From: Chitinophagaceae bacterium
GTDB taxonomy: Bacteria; Bacteroidota; Bacteroidia; Chitinophagales; Chitinophagaceae
Assembly (NCBI GenBank): GCA_014379965.1
Contig: JACMKU010000183.1
Coordinates: 1-62,150 of the forward strand
Length of the DNA stretch: 62,150 nucleotides
Direction of reading: 5' to 3'
Made by a program: the position numbers and the translations under genes
The notes under the pieces: generated by a model
What the model saw: the letters and a program-made list of their open reading frames with translations, nothing else
The model's database searches: none
What the model was told of the DNA's origin: nothing
Part shown: one piece after another, positions 61,163 to 62,150 of the stretch
Numbering within the stretch: position 1 is the first letter of the stretch
Layout: every line of letters begins with the position of its first letter

Positions 61163-61194
61163 GGAGGCCTGTTTTTTACAGAGCCTCCTTTTTT
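61163..61194 (+). terminator. Terminator-like hairpin between LysR and DUF5009 genes
   Basis: GGAGGC (61163-61168) faces GCCTCC (61183-61188), with inner CTGT/ACAG; on the plus strand it is followed by T6 at 61189-61194. No plus-strand gene ends here; both neighbours are minus-strand, and the T-run overlaps the LysR stop. It may block antisense transcription or act as a weak terminator for LysR without a U-run. Confidence 0.45.
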
Positions 61195-62128
61195 ATGCCG
61201 GCTTTCGCTGAAGTCTCTTCATAAATAGAGTTTCTCTTAAAAGATCCTCGAATAATTTCCTGAATCCTGGTGCTTCGGATTGTTTCAGCGAGGCGAGCCA
61301 CCACTTTCTGTACATCCCCGATTTTCCTAATGGAAGAATGCAGAGTTTCTTATCGCCAAGGTAATGTTGAACCGTCCAACTATTCATTATAGTGACCCCA
61401 AGATTCGCCTTTACCATTTCGATGATAGCTTCGGTGATTGGCATGTGGGCGACCTTGGCCGGGCGCAGGCCTGCAGGATTGAAGAAGTTTTCAAAGAGAT
61501 AGCTACGCTTTGATGGACTGCTGTGAGTAAGTAACGTCTCCCCGATAAAGTCGCGTGGGGATAAAAACTTACGCCTTGTCAGCCGATGACTAGTCGGAAG
61601 CACGGCAAGCAATTCGTCGTTAAATAATTCCCTGTATTGAAGATCCGCACCAGGATCTTTCGTGAATACGATGGCGATGTCTGCCTTACCGGATCGAAGC
61701 AGTTCCATAGGTTTCAGGGGATTCTCAGCGTTGACCAGCACGTCGATTTGTGGATAGGTCAGACTAAACTGTTTGATGATTGCAGGTAGCCAGTTGTAGC
61801 AGGTATAGCACTCTGTGCAAATTCTGAGCTTACCGGACTCCCCATTCGAATCCTTATTGATCTGCTTATGAGTTTGGTCGAGTTCCCTTATGACAGTCCT
61901 CGCGCAATCCAGTAGCGTCTTACCGTGCTCGGTAAGCAACAATTTCTTATTTACGCGGTAAAAGACATAAACTCCTAATTTTTCCTCGAGATCCTTCACT
62001 TGATGACTCAATGCGGATTGTGATAGGAAGAGTTTTTCACCTGCCTTGGTAAGGCTGCCTTCTTCCGCTACGGCGAGAATCAGGCGCAGGTGCTTTAATT
62101 CGATCGGTTGTGAATACAGTTCATCCAT
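61193..62128 (-). CDS. LysR family regulator, MetR-like
   Basis: 311 aa. Winged helix-turn-helix at about 12-70 (LRLILAVAEEGSLTKAGEKL, then LSQSALSHQVKDLEEKLG), then the effector-binding domain. CTECYTCYNWLPAIIKQF (about 103-120) resembles the ECHSCxQWL block of MetR, the methionine-biosynthesis activator that binds homocysteine. Target genes are not evident: the adjacent gene encodes a DUF5009 protein. Complete within the window; 22 bases remain after its start. Confidence 0.86.
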   Translation of the reverse strand: MDELYSQPIELKHLRLILAVAEEGSLTKAGEKLFLSQSALSHQVKDLEEKLGVYVFYRVNKKLLLTEHGKTLLDCARTVIRELDQTHKQINKDSNGESGKLRICTECYTCYNWLPAIIKQFSLTYPQIDVLVNAENPLKPMELLRSGKADIAIVFTKDPGADLQYRELFNDELLAVLPTSHRLTRRKFLSPRDFIGETLLTHSSPSKRSYLFENFFNPAGLRPAKVAHMPITEAIIEMVKANLGVTIMNSWTVQHYLGDKKLCILPLGKSGMYRKWWLASLKQSEAPGFRKLFEDLLRETLFMKRLQRKPA

Positions 62129-62150
62129 GACAAAACTTGTTGTAATGACA

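Noticed and set aside
61163..61194. Terminator of the LysR gene
   Set aside because: The U-run falls on the wrong side for the minus strand, so I list it only as a terminator-like hairpin.

Overview
The window reads as chromosome from a member of the Bacteroidota, most likely the Chitinophagaceae or a close relative (inference). Reasons: many genes carry the Bacteroidota -7 promoter element TAnnTTTG; ribosome binding sites are A-rich rather than Shine-Dalgarno; and the content is typical of the phylum (BshB1, DUF4294, the PUR-like DUF3276 protein, LytS-type kinases paired with LytTR regulators, tandem DUF3857 proteins, large carboxypeptidase-regulatory/beta-barrel outer-membrane proteins, a CcmE/CcmF pair, type B L31, DUF1080 proteins). 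I see no rRNA, tRNA, transposase, phage or CRISPR locus.

Layout. 0-8.3 kb, minus strand: agmatine-to-putrescine operon (aguB-aguA), a membrane fatty-acid desaturase, bacillithiol deacetylase bshB1, a DUF4294 protein and the cytochrome c maturation pair ccmE-ccmF. 8.5-10.4 kb: acyl-CoA dehydrogenase and the PLP-homeostasis protein YggS. 10.5-16.4 kb: S9 peptidase, an intradiol-dioxygenase-like lipoprotein, then histidine kinase, DinB-like protein and LytTR regulator. 16.4-26.9 kb: SET protein, transglutaminase, stand-alone HATPase-like protein, YceI, a small barrel, a divergent lipid pair (DagK-like kinase and App1 phosphatase), an amidohydrolase fused to an NTF2-like domain, and small envelope proteins. 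27.3-35.2 kb: a 3-dehydro-L-gulonate dehydrogenase, two translationally coupled DUF3857 proteins (one with its catalytic residues lost), and small secreted proteins. 35.4-46.1 kb: phosphoenolpyruvate synthase, half-size EamA transporter, ABC exporter, DUF3276 protein, pgi, threonine aldolase and a second kinase/LytTR pair. 46.4-51.5 kb: two paralogous outer-membrane beta-barrel proteins. 51.8-62.1 kb: YajQ, L31B, a seven-heme lipoprotein cytochrome, a polysaccharide deacetylase, a DUF1080/Gfo-Idh-MocA/DUF1080 cluster, a DUF5009 membrane protein and a MetR-like LysR regulator.

The most unusual feature lies between the genes. About twenty intergenic sites carry long inverted repeats whose arms are built from short units, usually 7-9 bases (GTTTAAC, GGGAATC, GTTGATTAA, CGCAAAG, AAAATGT, GTGAATG, CACATAG and others). 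Arms of one copy mirror each other closely even where unit order is irregular. In two families the spacer between the arms is also conserved between copies, so these are dispersed elements and not only chance hairpins. Single-arm remnants occur as well. The elements sit between convergent, tandem and divergent genes, often abutting start or stop codons, so transcription termination alone does not explain them. I know of no named family that covers them, but I could not search for one.
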